From assembly GCA_963974645.1 (NCBI GenBank), contig CAXBEA010000043.1, forward strand, positions 1 through 33,092: a stretch of DNA of 33,092 nucleotides, read 5' to 3'. Below are positions 31,954 to 33,092 of this stretch, one piece after another. The notes beneath the pieces were generated by a model that searched no databases, was not told the DNA's origin, and worked only from the letters and a program-made list of their open reading frames with translations. Made by a program: the position numbers and the translations under genes. How positions within the stretch are numbered: position 1 is the first letter of the stretch; each line of letters starts with the position of its first letter. Source of the stretch: Motiliproteus sp963974645 (GTDB lineage: Bacteria > Pseudomonadota > Gammaproteobacteria > Pseudomonadales > Balneatricaceae).

Positions 31954-31969
31954 TGGCCTGATGATTGCT
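31954..31969 (+). promoter_or_regulatory. Sigma-54 (RpoN) promoter upstream of the PEP-CTERM gene
   Basis: TGGCCTGATGATTGCT matches the RpoN consensus TGGCAC-N5-TTGCW at all but two core positions, with the invariant GG (31955-31956) and GC (31967-31968) exactly ten bases apart. Transcription would start near 31980, giving a leader of about 43 bases with AAGGA before the ATG. PEP-CTERM genes are reported to depend on RpoN and the PrsK/PrsR two-component system in XrtA bacteria, which agrees with this site. No regulator genes lie in the window. Confidence 0.62.
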
Positions 31970-31990
31970 TTTAGCTTCTGTAGAAAGCAA
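31965..31990. repeat. Inverted repeat spanning the -12 element and transcription start
   Basis: TTGCTTT (31965-31971) is the exact inverse complement of AAAGCAA (31984-31990), with 12 bases between. The left arm overlaps the -12 part of the predicted RpoN promoter, and the right arm lies just after the expected start, so a protein bound here could block initiation. It may also be coincidental. Confidence 0.35.
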
Positions 31991-32022
31991 GTCGCTAATC
32001 AATAGCAAGAAAGGATGATCAC

Positions 32023-33075
32023 ATGAAAAAATTAACAGTAGCGTGTGCTGTAGCAATGGTAACGCTTTCGGGCGCTGCGAATGCTAAGGTCACCATCAGT
32101 TTTGGCGAAGATATTTTCTTTGATTTAACCACAGTGGTTGCGGTTACTGCCCCGGCTTCCGCATACGACAGGTGCTTCGGGCCTGGACTTACCCTCTGTA
32201 CCGGTGCAAATGACGCAGATCTGAAAACAGGAGTTTTTGACGATATCGGCTTCACCGGAATGCTGGCTACGTCCATCTATGATTTCTCTGATAATTTGGT
32301 AACTGGGCAGTTTTTTGATACCAATAAGGCCGCTGAGCTGGCTGCAGCAGGTATCCCGTCAACGCCTGAAACCCTGGCGGCAGTTATTGCCGATGGCCCA
32401 GGTGGTGCTAATGCGACGACGCTATCTTTGGTTACCCCTATCCACCCAACCCAGGTGGATATTGATGGTTTGAATCCAATCTCTGATTCTAATCTCGGTG
32501 CCCCTGGCGCTGATGATGAAGGTTTCGGATCTACTTGGCATATAGATACGGAGTTTCGTATCGATGGTGTTCTGGGGGCGGTGCTTCCCGATTATCAAAG
32601 TGGCTCATTTAACTTGATTTTTGATGACGGAGTTGCTCCTGCTTTCTCTATTTTGACCGCTACCTTTGAGCGTGACATTGTCGGTCTGGCAGCCAACGGC
32701 GTTACTGCGACGGCTGAATTGTTCTTCAATATCGATTTTGCATTTGCAGGACTTTTTTGGCTTGATGACGGCGTGAATCCAGCGGTTGATTTGTCCACCG
32801 TTGCCGGTGTTGACCCTACCACGGGGCCAGAGCTTAGAGTCGCGTTTAATGTTGACCCTGCAACACCTACCGCAGATCAGCTAGGGTATGTAACAAGTGC
32901 AGCTTCATTTGTTGATGAAGGGGCGGCTGCTGGTCAAGCAGATAAGGTTGTGATCAGACAGACAACGCTGGATGGTTCGGCTCAGATTCCATCAATCCCA
33001 GAGCCCGGAACACTGGCGTTGTTCGGATTGGGACTCGTCGGATTAGGTGCAGCGGCTAGTCGTAAAAAAGCCTAA
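32023..33075 (+). CDS. PEP-CTERM sorting domain protein, exported
   Basis: This 350-residue protein has a signal peptide (MKK, hydrophobic core, cleavage after GAANA around residue 21) and a C-terminal PEP-CTERM tripartite tail: PEP at residues 326-328, a hydrophobic helix (LALFGLGLVGLGAAA) and the basic end SRKKA. Exosortase A is expected to cut at the PEP motif after export and pass the protein to the cell surface or exopolysaccharide matrix. The body is rich in Asp, Ala, Thr and Pro, with few basic residues and only two cysteines (RCFGPGLTLC, around 47-56), and has no recognised enzyme domain. Many such proteins are matrix or floc components. AAGGA seven bases before the ATG and the sigma-54 promoter upstream indicate regulated expression. 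It is the only PEP-CTERM protein in the window, and no terminator is visible in the 17 bases that remain. Confidence 0.93.
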   Translation: MKKLTVACAVAMVTLSGAANAKVTISFGEDIFFDLTTVVAVTAPASAYDRCFGPGLTLCTGANDADLKTGVFDDIGFTGMLATSIYDFSDNLVTGQFFDTNKAAELAAAGIPSTPETLAAVIADGPGGANATTLSLVTPIHPTQVDIDGLNPISDSNLGAPGADDEGFGSTWHIDTEFRIDGVLGAVLPDYQSGSFNLIFDDGVAPAFSILTATFERDIVGLAANGVTATAELFFNIDFAFAGLFWLDDGVNPAVDLSTVAGVDPTTGPELRVAFNVDPATPTADQLGYVTSAASFVDEGAAAGQADKVVIRQTTLDGSAQIPSIPEPGTLALFGLGLVGLGAAASRKKA

Positions 33076-33092
33076 GCCTTGGTAGTGAGTAT

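Larger units (their letters stand above)
31707..32022 (+). other. 316-base regulatory region upstream of the PEP-CTERM gene
   Basis: This gap holds no ORF with coding character. From left to right it contains an inverted repeat after the ThiF-like gene (31769-31800), an AT-rich stretch with a palindrome (31871-31893), a well-matched sigma-54 promoter (31954-31969), a second inverted repeat over its -12 end (31965-31990), and an AAGGA ribosome binding site seven bases before the PEP-CTERM ATG. Confidence 0.6.

Noticed and set aside
1..33092. CRISPR arrays, tRNA or rRNA genes, insertion sequences, integrases and attachment sites
   Set aside because: No regularly spaced repeats, cloverleaf-like segments, transposase or integrase motifs, or terminal inverted repeats with target duplications were seen.

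Overview
This 33.1 kb window is a polysaccharide biosynthesis region from a Gram-negative bacterium, most likely a gammaproteobacterium that carries the exosortase A (XrtA/PEP-CTERM) exopolysaccharide system. Several genes belong to families typical of XrtA loci: both EpsH1-associated sugar transferases, the Daro_2409-type glycosyltransferase, the MCGIAG-type amidotransferase, the XrtA-type O-ligase and the DUF3473-type polysaccharide deacetylase. The window ends with a protein that has a clear PEP-CTERM sorting tail. The exosortase itself, the BY-kinase, the chain-length regulator and the outer-membrane exporter are not in the window. There are no tRNA, rRNA, CRISPR, integrase or transposase genes.

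Layout. (A) 1-7730, plus strand, visibly AT-rich: the tail of a possible sulfotransferase, an unrecognised GT-A-like protein, a Wzx-type flippase, a CapA-type metallophosphatase, a sugar-transfer-associated ATP-grasp, a secreted TPR protein and an acyltransferase-3. (B) 7847-15093: a large O-antigen ligase/polymerase with an extra beta-rich insert (minus), a divergent heparinase II/III-type lyase (plus), then a NodB-like deacetylase and an ATP-grasp ligase as a two-gene unit. (C) 28815 down to 15090, minus strand: one compact run of twelve genes, mostly overlapping or within a few bases. It encodes four glycosyltransferases, the amidotransferase, a PaaK/CapK-like adenylate-forming enzyme, a 39-residue membrane protein, an MBOAT acyltransferase, its SGNH partner, the XrtA O-ligase, an acyltransferase-3 and a low-molecular-weight tyrosine phosphatase. 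(D) 28979-33075: a patatin-like lipase, the XrtA deacetylase, a ThiF/E1-like adenylyltransferase and the PEP-CTERM protein behind a good sigma-54 promoter.

How it may work. Glycosyltransferases and the amidotransferase build and modify a lipid-linked repeat in the cytoplasm. Flippase and O-ligases export and polymerise it. The MBOAT/SGNH pair and two acyltransferase-3 proteins add acyl groups, deacetylases remove acetyl groups, and the lyase trims or degrades polymer. Two ATP-grasp enzymes could add amide-linked substituents. The most interesting part is the order adenylate-forming enzyme / small membrane protein / MBOAT / SGNH, which resembles a teichoic-acid D-alanylation (dlt) operon without the carrier protein. 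Second is the PEP-CTERM promoter, with a perfectly spaced GG-N10-GC element and an upstream palindrome; one arm of that palindrome recurs as an exact 12-mer upstream of the deacetylase/ATP-grasp pair.
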